Below, piece after piece: positions 27,901 to 35,962 of a DNA stretch of 64,000 nucleotides. This DNA comes from Flavobacterium hibernum (GTDB lineage Bacteria; Bacteroidota; Bacteroidia; Flavobacteriales; Flavobacteriaceae), in assembly GCF_000832125.1 (NCBI RefSeq), contig NZ_JPRK01000007.1, positions 372,001 to 436,000 on the forward strand. Reading direction: 5' to 3'. The position numbers were made by a program, and so were the translations under genes. Under the pieces are notes generated by a model. It made no database searches, was not told the origin of the DNA, and worked only from the letters and a program-made list of their open reading frames with translations. Positions within the stretch are counted from its first letter, which is position 1. Each line of letters begins with the position of its first letter.

Positions 27901-28122
27901 AATAAAAGTAAACACCAAAATAGCATTCGGTTTTACTTTTATTTGATAATCACCATCCATAGAAGTAACGGTAGCATTTTTGGTTCCTTTTTCAGAAACA
28001 GTTGCTCCCGGCATTGGCATATTTTGCATATCGGTTACTACACCTTTTACGGTAATAATATCCTGCCCATACATCATTTTGCATGTGGTAAGCAACAAAA
28101 ATAAAAATATAGTCCTTTTCAT
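24970..28122 (-). CDS. SusC-family TonB-dependent transporter 2 (heparan-sulfate locus)
   Basis: A 1050-residue outer-membrane transporter. It has a signal peptide (to MYGQ), a carboxypeptidase-like domain (VKGVVTDMQNMPMPGATV, ~23-100), the plug with EVVVVGYGTKTRKDLTGAIS, SIDVLKDAASTSIYGAQGANGVVLVTT, and a beta-barrel ending VTGLNISL. With SusD 2 it should import sulfated di- or oligosaccharides across the outer membrane using TonB energy. It heads the operon susC-susD-small protein, possibly through the ROK kinase. The 847-bp upstream gap has a perfect -7 box without a -33 TTG, which fits activation by the HTCS. Confidence 0.95.
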   Translation of the reverse strand: MKRTIFLFLLLTTCKMMYGQDIITVKGVVTDMQNMPMPGATVSEKGTKNATVTSMDGDYQIKVKPNAILVFTFIGTKPKEEHVKNRTQINTKLIDDTNNLDEVVVVGYGTKTRKDLTGAISSVKGQELAKVPVQNVAQALQGRIAGMQVTMSDGTPGAEPSLRIRGGSSITQSNEPLYVVDGVAQTGGLSFLDPMDIESIDVLKDAASTSIYGAQGANGVVLVTTKKVKGGKLTISYDTYGGIKTIAKTLPVLNPYQYTQLLYEAATDDTRMTKFVNAFGTYDELEGLYKNRKGIDWQDEVFGNAVESQYHKISISGGENDTKYNAFNSVNNDQGILLGSGSVKNIAKLNVINNISKKFTVNAIVNYSNQKVTGLSTNDGGNARLSMLQTLLQYRPTIGKTGSDDDLKYLVVDPLDNQSSPAFQSPLITIDSQKREAITRSINMSLQFQYNITPNLIYRGLVSYTDNSMKSKYFNDSRGIQAIRSGGANGGVTHNISTRLNYNNVLTFSKTFNKIHKFDATVGQEYIYNYNEGVTATASGFPAVNLGWDKLQLGTIAGIPTTFAEDDKMLSFFAKTNYSYKNRYLFAASIRADGSSKFGSENQWGYFPSVSAAWRVIEESFMRKVPVFSDLKFRVSYGEAGNNRIANYAALGIFNSGSYPLNNQVNITAFQNNLPNPYLKWEATKSTNIGLDLGFFKQRISLTTELYDNKSKDLLYNTRVPASSGFKKQFQNIGATSNRGIEFTLNTINVKTNNFNWNTTFNIAFNKTKVLALSEGENALITNSYTDKNDYILKVGQPVGTMYGYVRDGLYQVNDFDYNTTTKAYTLKTGVVSDNIAVQPGFIKFKDISGPNGTPDGVINDLDRTVIGDANPKYTGGLNNTFSYKGIDLSVFLDFTVGNDIYNANVLNNSRLDGDNLNTLAIYADRWTTINAAGQRVTDPTELAALNVGKTNPAFNGNSTGRLYSDIIEDGSFLRINNISLGYTLPKEWLKKSKISNLRIYFTAYNLYVFTKYSGYDPEVNVLNNAITRGVDFSAYPRSKSFVTGLNISL

Positions 28123-28969
28123 AATTTTTTTTTAAACCGGAACAAGTTTTTACTCTTAATTCCTATTGATGTTATTTAAGTTGAGTTTTGGTCTTATTAC
28201 TTAGATCAGCCACTGGATCTTTTTATTTGTGGTGAAAATTATAACAATTTATTAACCTGATAAAGGTGCTGGGGAATTTTGCGCCGGGTAAATAAAAATA
28301 GATTTTGCAGAAGTCGGTTTGTTTCTTTTGGATTAGTCATGTTTTTGCTGGTTTTAATTAAAACAAATATATAAATCGGGGTTGCATGACAGTTTTGAAT
28401 ATGTCCAAAATACTATTGAATTTGATTAATACAACGTTTTAGTTGCCCGTAAATACAGGGAAAATTAGGTTTTTATGTTGTTTTTGTAACATGTTTTTTT
28501 TAAGAAACTACCGTATTTACTAATCAATTTTGAAATATGTTGTATTGTATATAAGTTAAACGAAAGGAAGCAAAATGTTAAGCGAAATACTGGTATTTTG
28601 AGGTGATTTTTAATGTTAGATTTATCAATTTATTTTTTTGATTCAGATAAAACTTATTAATTTAAAAATCAAACGATGATTTATTCTTAGATGAATTAAA
28701 TTAAAATTTTAAGATTGGTTTTTATTTTCAATAATTTGGTAAAAATTCGTAAAAGTTATAACATTCAAAAAGTGTTTTTAAAGGTAAGGAAGAGATAAAA
28801 CAGATAAAATAATTACACTTTTAAGGTCTTATTTCAGTAAGATTCTTTTGGTTTTTATTCGATAAATGAATTAAAAACGAACTAGAAATATCAGCTTACA
28901 TTATTGCAAAAAAAAGACGCCTAAAGAATACTTTTAGGCGTCTGGGCAATATGTGTAAAAGAAAAGTTT
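28123..28969 (-). promoter_or_regulatory. Long control region upstream of susC 2
   Basis: 847 bp without a gene. On the minus strand TATATTTG (28371-28364) is a perfect -7 box, but no TTG is found at 17-21 nt from it, as expected of an activator-dependent promoter. It would give a leader of about 240 nt. In that leader, on the plus strand, a short hairpin (28203-28209 with 28213-28220, one bulge) followed by TTTTATTT looks like a terminator, but I find no matching promoter. TTTTGAATATG (28393 region) and TTTTGAAATATG (28527 region) are near-direct repeats that could be HTCS sites. The far end holds the terminator of the PL12 operon (28907-28943). Confidence 0.5.
28907..28943 (-). terminator. 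Terminator of the PL8-PL12-PL12 operon
   Basis: An 11-bp perfect stem AGACGCCTAAA/TTTAGGCGTCT (28915-28925 with 28933-28943) is followed on the minus strand by a run of eight T (28914-28907). It lies 27 bp past the stop of the first PL12 gene. Confidence 0.9.
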
Positions 28970-30943
28970 TTACTCTTGTAGAGTCGTTTTTACCTCACTT
29001 TTTTTACCATCAATCGTAATATTTAAGCTGATATTTCCTTTTTCGAAATCATTATCAGGATTAGTCTTGATGCTGATTTTAGGAGCTTTATTTCCGTCAA
29101 ACGGATATACTATGCTAATGAATTGTTGGGTTTTCGCATCTTTTTTAGGCTTTTCAAAAACAAAAGCTGGTCGCGCTGTTTCTTTTGCATAAACATAAGA
29201 TACTTTTCCTTCTTCTTCATTCAGTTTTACTTTGTCTGTGTTTAAGGATTGAATTAAGAGATTATTTCCATCGGCATAAGTGGTGTAAACACTATTGTTT
29301 TTCTTGTCGTAAACAGGTTTGCTGTCTTCTTTTAATTGAAAATGTACGCCAAGATTTCCTGTAGCTTTGCCAATAGCTTTATCGATGATTAAAAAGTATT
29401 TTTGATCAATAAAAAGCACACTACGTTCATGGTCTAAATCTGTATAACTTGGGTTCGTATACGTTAAAACATCAAGGTTTTTACTCGTTTCCCATTTGTT
29501 TTGGTGCGCCTTTGTTATTACCATATTTTGGTTGTCGAGTGTCAAAGTACTGTGAACTCTGGTTTGGCGGTACCAGTTTCTCATCTTGGTAACTTCGGCA
29601 TCTCCGCTGTAAATATAACATCCTGTATCTGGCGTAAAATTGCGTCCTTTTACCCAAAGTTCAAATGTTCCGTTGTCCGGTTGTGCATGAAATTCGCCTG
29701 GCGGACTGGCTTTTAAAACCATAACGGTCGATTTTTTATCCCAACCATTTCTAAAAGTATAAAAACCTGCAACCTCTAATGCTTTTGATAAATAAGACAG
29801 TATTTTACCTTCTTTGCCATCGGTTGCAAAATATTGAATGGTTTGGTTGTCTGGAAAAGCAGGTAACCAGTTTTGATATTGTTTTTGCATTAAAGTCTGA
29901 TTGACAAACCAGCTGTCACCAAACATTGGAAAGCTATAATCAGGGAAAGAATAGTTGATATTGGCCAAAATCATTTTTTCGGTTGTTTCTTTAAAACTTG
30001 CCGGAAATTCTTTTTCAACGCCACTCAACTGAGCCATTCGTAAAGCCTTTAAAAAAATATTTACAGTTGTGTAATGATAAATTGGCGAAAGCTCGAATTG
30101 CATTCCATCGCTATAAATTTGTTTTTTAATTTCTCTATTTAATACTTCAATACCACTTTTTCGCCAATCAGCAGCATTTTTTAGTTCAGGAAAAAATCCG
30201 CCGGCATAAATTAATCGTTGTGCTTCAAAAAGCAAATGATTGCCTGCATCGCTGTAATTTTTTGGAATATAAGAAGCTTGTTGATGATAACTCGTTAAAA
30301 ATTCGAGTAAAAAATCAGGTGTAAAATTTGGAGAACTAATAAAGATATTGAAAGTTCCTGTAAGGTCTTGCACACGAGTAGAAACTTCCAGCGGTCGCCA
30401 AGCAAAACGATCGTTGTCTGGAGAAAGTCCAAGCGGATTTTTCTTTACCCAATCACGAAACTGAAGCACCCATTCTTTCGCATATTTTTCGTCGCCAGTA
30501 GACCAATACGCCAATCCCATAGGTTGCCACCAATATACGCGGTGTAAAACCCAACGAACTTCGTTGTCTTTTACAGGCCAATATTGCCAGTTAATGTCTT
30601 TGCCATAATCATAATATCCATAGCCATCGTGAGGTTCAAATTGATGTAATAAAGCCTTATCAACTTTTTCCATTACAGCTTTATCTAATGGTTTTCCAAA
30701 ATAGTTGGCGCGATCAGTTACATTATAATCAGGATGTTTTATGTTTTTTCGTTCTCTAAAATAACGAAGCAATTCTGTAGCTGCCGTTTCATAGTTTTTA
30801 GAGGAAACAAGCGTTCTTACTTTTTCAAGTCCGGGATAATTAAGGTCAATGGCATCAAAACTAGCTTGCGTGAGTTGTTGTGCATTTGCGAACCAAGATA
30901 ATAGAAAGAGCAAAAAAAGTAAAGGATTAAATTTTGTTTTCAT
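28970..30943 (-). CDS. Heparan-sulfate lyase, heparinase III type (PL12), copy 1
   Basis: A 657-residue secreted lyase with signal peptide (to FANAQ). It strongly resembles heparinase III (HepC) of Pedobacter heparinus in length and motifs, e.g. YGYYDYGKDINWQYWPVKDNEVRW (~108-131). An N-terminal helical toroid is followed from ~residue 395 by a beta-sandwich. Residues equivalent to the HepC active site are present: Asn235 (GNHLLFEAQR), Tyr289 (ELSPIYH) and His419 (EFHAQPDNGT). It cleaves GlcNAc/GlcNS-uronate bonds by beta-elimination, giving 4,5-unsaturated uronate ends. It starts 5 bp after the stop of copy 2, as the last gene of the PL8-PL12-PL12 operon. Its C-terminal third is almost identical to copy 2. 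Confidence 0.94.
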   Translation of the reverse strand: MKTKFNPLLFLLFLLSWFANAQQLTQASFDAIDLNYPGLEKVRTLVSSKNYETAATELLRYFRERKNIKHPDYNVTDRANYFGKPLDKAVMEKVDKALLHQFEPHDGYGYYDYGKDINWQYWPVKDNEVRWVLHRVYWWQPMGLAYWSTGDEKYAKEWVLQFRDWVKKNPLGLSPDNDRFAWRPLEVSTRVQDLTGTFNIFISSPNFTPDFLLEFLTSYHQQASYIPKNYSDAGNHLLFEAQRLIYAGGFFPELKNAADWRKSGIEVLNREIKKQIYSDGMQFELSPIYHYTTVNIFLKALRMAQLSGVEKEFPASFKETTEKMILANINYSFPDYSFPMFGDSWFVNQTLMQKQYQNWLPAFPDNQTIQYFATDGKEGKILSYLSKALEVAGFYTFRNGWDKKSTVMVLKASPPGEFHAQPDNGTFELWVKGRNFTPDTGCYIYSGDAEVTKMRNWYRQTRVHSTLTLDNQNMVITKAHQNKWETSKNLDVLTYTNPSYTDLDHERSVLFIDQKYFLIIDKAIGKATGNLGVHFQLKEDSKPVYDKKNNSVYTTYADGNNLLIQSLNTDKVKLNEEEGKVSYVYAKETARPAFVFEKPKKDAKTQQFISIVYPFDGNKAPKISIKTNPDNDFEKGNISLNITIDGKKSEVKTTLQE

Positions 30944-30948
30944 TTTTA

Positions 30949-32928
30949 TTATTTAGTCGAATTGATTTTTACTTGGCTTTTTTTACCATCAATTGTAATT
31001 GTTAAACTGATATTTCCTTTTTCGAAATCATTATCATTGTTAGGCTGAATCGTAATTTGAGGCGCTTTATTTCCGTCAAACGGATATACTACGCTTATAA
31101 ATTGTTGTGTTGTAGCATCTTTTTTAGGTTTTTCGAAAACAAAAGCCGGACGTGTTACTTCTTTTGCATAAACATAAGATACTTTTCCTTCTTCTTCATT
31201 TAATATTACTTTATCTGTATTTAAGGATTGGATAAGGAGGTTATTTCCATCTTCGTAAGTGGTATACACTTTGTTGTTTTCTTTATCATAAACAGGTTTG
31301 CTGTCTTCTTTTAATTGAAAATGTACACCAAGATTTCCTGTTGCTTTGCCAATGGCTTTATCGATGATTAAAAAGTATTTTTGATCGATAAAAAGTACGC
31401 TACGCTGATGATCTAAATCAGTATAACTTGGATTGGTGTAGGTTAGAATATCTAGTTTTTTATCTGTTTTCCATTTGTTTTCCTGAGCTTTGGTAATGAC
31501 CATATTTTGGTTGTCGAGTGTCATAGTGCTATGAACTCTGGTTTGGCGGTACCAATTTCTCATTTTAGTCACTTCGGCATCACCGCTGTAAATGTAACAT
31601 CCGGTATCTGGTGTAAAATTGCGTCCTTTTACCCAAAGTTCAAACGTTCCGTTGTCTGGTTGCGCATGAAATTCAGCCGGAGGACCTGCTTTTAAAATCA
31701 TAACCGTAGATTTATTATTCCAGCCATTTCTAAAAGTATAAAAACCTCCATTTGATAAGGCGTTCGATAAATAGCTTGATCTGCCTTCAGCACCATCGGT
31801 CGCAAAATATTTAATAAGTTCGTTGTCAGGGAATATTTTTGACCAACTTGCAAAAAGCTTTATTCTTGCATTTTTATCGCTTGTCCATGAATCTCCAAAC
31901 ATTGGATTGCTGTAATCCGGAAATGAAATATTGGCTGTAGCAATTATCATTTTCTCGATTGTATTGATGTAAGTATCCGGAAACTCTTTTTCCAGACCCG
32001 CCATTTTTGCGGAGTTATATGCTTTTAGAAAAATCTCGATACACGCTATGTGATACGTAGGAGAAAGTTCCCATTGTACACCATCGGCCAGGACTTGAAG
32101 TTTTATTTCGCGGTTTAAAATTTCGATACCGCTTTTGCGCCATCCTTCGGCAAGTTTAAGCTCAGGAAAAGATGCACCGGCACCTAAAACGCGTTGTGCT
32201 TCAAACAATAAATGATTTCCTTCTTTACTGTAATGTTCAGGAATGTAAGCGGTTTGTTTGCTAAAGCTGTTTAAGAATTCTAACAAAAATGCTGGGGTAA
32301 AATTTGGAGAAGCTACAAATAAATTAAATGTTCCAGGAAGACTTTGTATGCGCTCTGATACTTCGAGCGGACGCCATGCAATTTGATCATTTTCTTTAGA
32401 ACGTCCTAAATAATTCTTTTTTTCCCAATCGCGAAACTGAAAAATCCATTCTTTAGCATATTTTTCATCACCAGAACTGCGATACGCCATTCCCATTGGT
32501 TGCCACCACGTAACGCGGTGAAGTTGCCAACGAACTTCATTGTCTTTTACAGGCCAATAATCCCAGTTTATGTCTTTTCCGTAATCAAAAAAACCGTATC
32601 CTTTTTGTGGTTTAAATTGATGCAATAATGCGTTATCTGCTTTTTCCTGATTTGCCTTTCCAATATCTTTTCCTCTAAAACGAGCTTCGTCACCAATATT
32701 AAAATCAGGATTTTTGATGTTCTTACGATTGCGATAATAGGTTAAAAGTTCACGCGCTGCCTCGTCGAATTTACCTGAATTATAAAGAGATTTTACGTTC
32801 TCCAAACCTGAGTAATTGAGGTTGATTGTATTAAAACTTTCTTTGTTAATAGCAATTTCTTGTGCATTGCCAAAACAAATCGTCAGTAGCATAAAAAGTA
32901 ATGCTGTTGTTTTTTTTAAATGTATCAT
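30949..32928 (-). CDS. Heparan-sulfate lyase, heparinase III type (PL12), copy 2
   Basis: A 659-residue paralogue of the adjacent copy 1, exactly the length usual for HepC. Signal peptide to ~FGNAQ. Active-site equivalents are Asn238 (GNHLLFEAQR), Tyr292 (ELSPTYH) and His420 (EFHAQPDNGT). YGFFDYGKDINWDYWPVKDN is the family signature near residue 111. The N-terminal ~395 residues differ from copy 1 at roughly every second position, whereas the last ~250 are nearly the same, so the two may have different chain or sulfation preferences with a homogenized C-terminal domain. It is 57 bp downstream of the PL8 gene and overlaps nothing. A heparan-sulfate role is well supported; fine specificity is not known. 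Confidence 0.94.
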   Translation of the reverse strand: MIHLKKTTALLFMLLTICFGNAQEIAINKESFNTINLNYSGLENVKSLYNSGKFDEAARELLTYYRNRKNIKNPDFNIGDEARFRGKDIGKANQEKADNALLHQFKPQKGYGFFDYGKDINWDYWPVKDNEVRWQLHRVTWWQPMGMAYRSSGDEKYAKEWIFQFRDWEKKNYLGRSKENDQIAWRPLEVSERIQSLPGTFNLFVASPNFTPAFLLEFLNSFSKQTAYIPEHYSKEGNHLLFEAQRVLGAGASFPELKLAEGWRKSGIEILNREIKLQVLADGVQWELSPTYHIACIEIFLKAYNSAKMAGLEKEFPDTYINTIEKMIIATANISFPDYSNPMFGDSWTSDKNARIKLFASWSKIFPDNELIKYFATDGAEGRSSYLSNALSNGGFYTFRNGWNNKSTVMILKAGPPAEFHAQPDNGTFELWVKGRNFTPDTGCYIYSGDAEVTKMRNWYRQTRVHSTMTLDNQNMVITKAQENKWKTDKKLDILTYTNPSYTDLDHQRSVLFIDQKYFLIIDKAIGKATGNLGVHFQLKEDSKPVYDKENNKVYTTYEDGNNLLIQSLNTDKVILNEEEGKVSYVYAKEVTRPAFVFEKPKKDATTQQFISVVYPFDGNKAPQITIQPNNDNDFEKGNISLTITIDGKKSQVKINSTK

Positions 32929-32985
32929 CGGATTCTAGTTAAAATAACTTTAAATGTCTGTATCTATTTAGACAGTCAAAGTTCA

Positions 32986-35757
32986 TTATTGTTTTATTAA
33001 TTTGACTGTTTTTTTATTGTTTCCTTGACTAATTTCTGCAAGGTATATTCCGGAACTCCAATTACTGCCTATTGCAATAGTTTGTCCGTAGTTTGATTTT
33101 ACTGTATTTAGGCGTCTTCCTAAAGTATCAAAAACATTTATAAAAATAGGTTCTTGTGAGTTGCTGTTTACATTAATTTTAAATTCTGTTTGCGTTGGGT
33201 TTGGAGCAACGACTACTTTTAATTCGTTTGTATCCAAATCAAAATCGTTTACGCCCAAAGTGGTTTTTACTAATTCAGTCTGGATGGTTAATCCGTTTAT
33301 GGTGCTAAACGTAACATCTGTATTTGTGCCATTTGCCGTTGTGGTTACATTGTTGGCTGGCGTTGATAATACCCAACTTCCGGAAAGAGTTAGTGTTACC
33401 ATATCTGTTTGTGCTGCTCTGTTCAAAATAGAATTTTGACTACTAATCTGACTCCAGGTATAGGTTTCGTTTGAAGTCAATAAACCTAAATTTGGATTGG
33501 TAAGACTTACTTTTAATTTATTGCCATTATCTGTTTTTTGAGTCATTACAACAGCTGGTTTGTTTACACTTACCACAACATCGTAGGTAAAAACTGTTGC
33601 GGGAGTAAAAATAACATAACCAAATATCGCATCAGGAATATACTGTACAATATGCGCCTGACTATTTTGATGATAAATTTTAAAGTATGATGCAAAATTA
33701 TCTGCAACTTGTTTTGTTGTGGTCTGACCGCCTTGCATGACAACTGCATATTGAAATTTAGCCGAGAGTGGTGCAATACCATGATTCATATAAGCCGTAG
33801 TAAAATTACCAGTTGTATTACCTGTATTGCTATTGTTAATAGAGTTTTGCTCGATGCGATTAATCGTAATTGGGTCTGTATTAGTTGCAGGAACAACATA
33901 TCCGTTTCCAATAGCATCTGTTGCCCATAAAGCTCCTGTTTGAGTTTGAGTAAAATTATTTCCCGTGGCAACGGTTCCGTTTACATAAGTTGCAGTAATG
34001 GTATTTGCTAATGCAGTTTGAAATAAAGTGGTATGAACAGGATATGTTCCGTTGGTGTCCCTGATGTTAGAACCTAGACAAAGTATGATATTTTTAAAAA
34101 AGAAGTTAGATTTTAAAGCCGTCATAACCGTTGCAGAATTAACGTCTTTGTAATCCATACCAAAAGCGCCATTATTATCTAAGGCAGCATGAGCAAGGAA
34201 ACTCTTTCCGTTCATTTCTCGCATAATGCCAGTTCCAAGAACGTTTAATGGGAGATAGGCAACAGTTGTTCCGGGAATATGCGACCAATCCCAACCATTT
34301 TCTGAAAAACCATTTGAAACGCGTGTTACAGGATTTCCTATAGCTAATAGTTCCAAAGCACCCGCCGAAGTATATCTGCCAAAAACATTTTCGGTACTCG
34401 AATTTTCAAAATGCCAAACGTGTTTGCTTGTTCCTTTTACGCTTGCCTGAAATCCGTTGTATTTATGTACACTTAAACCCGCAAAAGGGAAACTAAATTG
34501 TCCTTCGGCTATTTCAGGAAGTGGAGAAAGTCCGGAATTTAGAGTTTGCAAAATATCCATTACGCCACTTGGCGTATAAACCAAAGTAATTGATAGTGCA
34601 TTTTGACGAAGTAAAGCGGTATTGGCAGTCGTAGAAAGCGCCCAAAGTCTTACAAACTCTCTTCCTGCGTCGAGATTTGCAACAGGATCTGTCACGTATA
34701 AAAAAGCCAAAGCAGGTCGTAAATCGTTAAGAGCATCTGTATTGGTTGGAAATCTTCCGGCGAGTCCCAGAGGAATTTCAAAACCTTTACTGAATTTGCT
34801 GTAACTTAAAATGGCATTTTTTAAATTACTTTGGGCTTCCGGATTTAATTCGTAAGCGGTGTTTTTTAGCATCATATTCATGATCGAAGATTGCTGTAAA
34901 GCATCTACGCCGTAAGAATTAGAATATGCTCCTCGATGATGATAAGTAATAAAATCGGGTTTGATACAATCGTTCCAGCCATTGCTTATTTTTAGAGCAT
35001 TGTCGATAAATCTTTTTAAGAAATCCATATCCGAAACTTTTGTGCTCGAGGTATCGTCTTGAGCCAAAACATAACAAAGTCGCTGCTGAATTGATGAGCG
35101 AATGATATCGGTATTAAAACCGGGATTGGTAAAATTAAAATTGGGATAGTCTGGCGAAATAAAAGCGGTTAACGTTTTAAGTGCTCCCAAATGGTGGGTA
35201 AATTCACCCGCCGCAATTAGTTCATCTTTCATTAAAAAAATGGCCGTTGCATATCCTGATGAGCGCAAGCATACGCCATGCCCGCTACTAATAACTTCTT
35301 CGGTTGCGGGAATTGCCAGATAAGCAAAATCTGTTGTACTGTTTATACCTTTTGCTTTCATATAATTAAAAAGCTTTAAAATAAGATCTTTAACTGCTGA
35401 ACTGTGATAATCCGGATTTGGACTTGTGACTGATCCTTTTAATTGATATAAAAACACCAACCGAATTAGTTTTTGTTCCACCAATACCTGATACGCATTT
35501 TGATCTGTACTTACGTTAAAATTCCAAACTGCGCCGGGATTTGCAAAATCGTAAGCCGTGAGGTTTTTTGCTGCTATTCCGTTACTCAAAAAACGACTGT
35601 ATCTTTCGTTGACTTGTGCTTTCGAATAATCGAGATTTTCGCCTGTAAGCCAGTTGCTGTATTTTGTTTTTATAGCATTTATATCACTCAATTGAGCATG
35701 CGAAAAGTTAAATACTAAGGCAATTAGCCATGCTGATAAAAGTAATTTTTTGCGCAT
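32986..35757 (-). CDS. PL8-family polysaccharide lyase with type IX secretion tail
   Basis: A 923-residue secreted lyase. After a signal peptide (to FSHAQ) comes an alpha/alpha toroid (~25-380), then beta-sandwich domains (~400-800). NGWNDCIKPDFITYHHRGAYSNSYG (~265-290) contains the His and Tyr expected for the PL8 active site of chondroitin AC/hyaluronan lyases. The last ~80 residues (PNPTQTEFKINV, FDTLGRRL, SGIYLAEI, KTVKLIKQ) form a type IX secretion sorting domain, so the protein is exported to the cell surface or medium. PL8 enzymes cut chondroitin, hyaluronan or xanthan; the surrounding heparinases suggest a glycosaminoglycan here, possibly a new PL8 specificity. First gene of the PL8-PL12-PL12 operon. 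Confidence 0.9.
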   Translation of the reverse strand: MRKKLLLSAWLIALVFNFSHAQLSDINAIKTKYSNWLTGENLDYSKAQVNERYSRFLSNGIAAKNLTAYDFANPGAVWNFNVSTDQNAYQVLVEQKLIRLVFLYQLKGSVTSPNPDYHSSAVKDLILKLFNYMKAKGINSTTDFAYLAIPATEEVISSGHGVCLRSSGYATAIFLMKDELIAAGEFTHHLGALKTLTAFISPDYPNFNFTNPGFNTDIIRSSIQQRLCYVLAQDDTSSTKVSDMDFLKRFIDNALKISNGWNDCIKPDFITYHHRGAYSNSYGVDALQQSSIMNMMLKNTAYELNPEAQSNLKNAILSYSKFSKGFEIPLGLAGRFPTNTDALNDLRPALAFLYVTDPVANLDAGREFVRLWALSTTANTALLRQNALSITLVYTPSGVMDILQTLNSGLSPLPEIAEGQFSFPFAGLSVHKYNGFQASVKGTSKHVWHFENSSTENVFGRYTSAGALELLAIGNPVTRVSNGFSENGWDWSHIPGTTVAYLPLNVLGTGIMREMNGKSFLAHAALDNNGAFGMDYKDVNSATVMTALKSNFFFKNIILCLGSNIRDTNGTYPVHTTLFQTALANTITATYVNGTVATGNNFTQTQTGALWATDAIGNGYVVPATNTDPITINRIEQNSINNSNTGNTTGNFTTAYMNHGIAPLSAKFQYAVVMQGGQTTTKQVADNFASYFKIYHQNSQAHIVQYIPDAIFGYVIFTPATVFTYDVVVSVNKPAVVMTQKTDNGNKLKVSLTNPNLGLLTSNETYTWSQISSQNSILNRAAQTDMVTLTLSGSWVLSTPANNVTTTANGTNTDVTFSTINGLTIQTELVKTTLGVNDFDLDTNELKVVVAPNPTQTEFKINVNSNSQEPIFINVFDTLGRRLNTVKSNYGQTIAIGSNWSSGIYLAEISQGNNKKTVKLIKQ

Positions 35758-35804
35758 AAGATTATTTTTAGAATGACTAATTGTTAAGGTAATTCGTTAG
35801 TTTA

Positions 35805-35935
35805 AACACATAGAATCATAGACTTTGTAAGTTTATAAAAGGCGTTTAACTTGTATTAAAAAACATAGCTATGTGTGGGAAACTAGTTTCTTATTTTATT
35901 CTTTTACGTGTCTAAAATCTATGATTCTATGTGTT
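35805..35935. repeat. Intergenic inverted-repeat element, complete copy C
   Basis: 131 bp with perfectly inverted 17-bp ends, AACACATAGAATCATAG (35805-35821) and CTATGATTCTATGTGTT (35919-35935). Inside: AAAAGGCGTTTAACTTGT, the palindrome ACATAGCTATGTGT, and the dyad GAAACTAGTTTC. It fills most of the gap between the third PL12 gene and the PL8 gene. Confidence 0.9.
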
Positions 35936-35962
35936 GAATTGTTTTTTATCAATAAGTTAAAG

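Noticed and set aside
28203..28225. Second antisense RNA in the susC 2 leader
   Set aside because: A terminator-like hairpin exists on the plus strand, but I find no TAnnTTTG box with TTG at the right distance before it.
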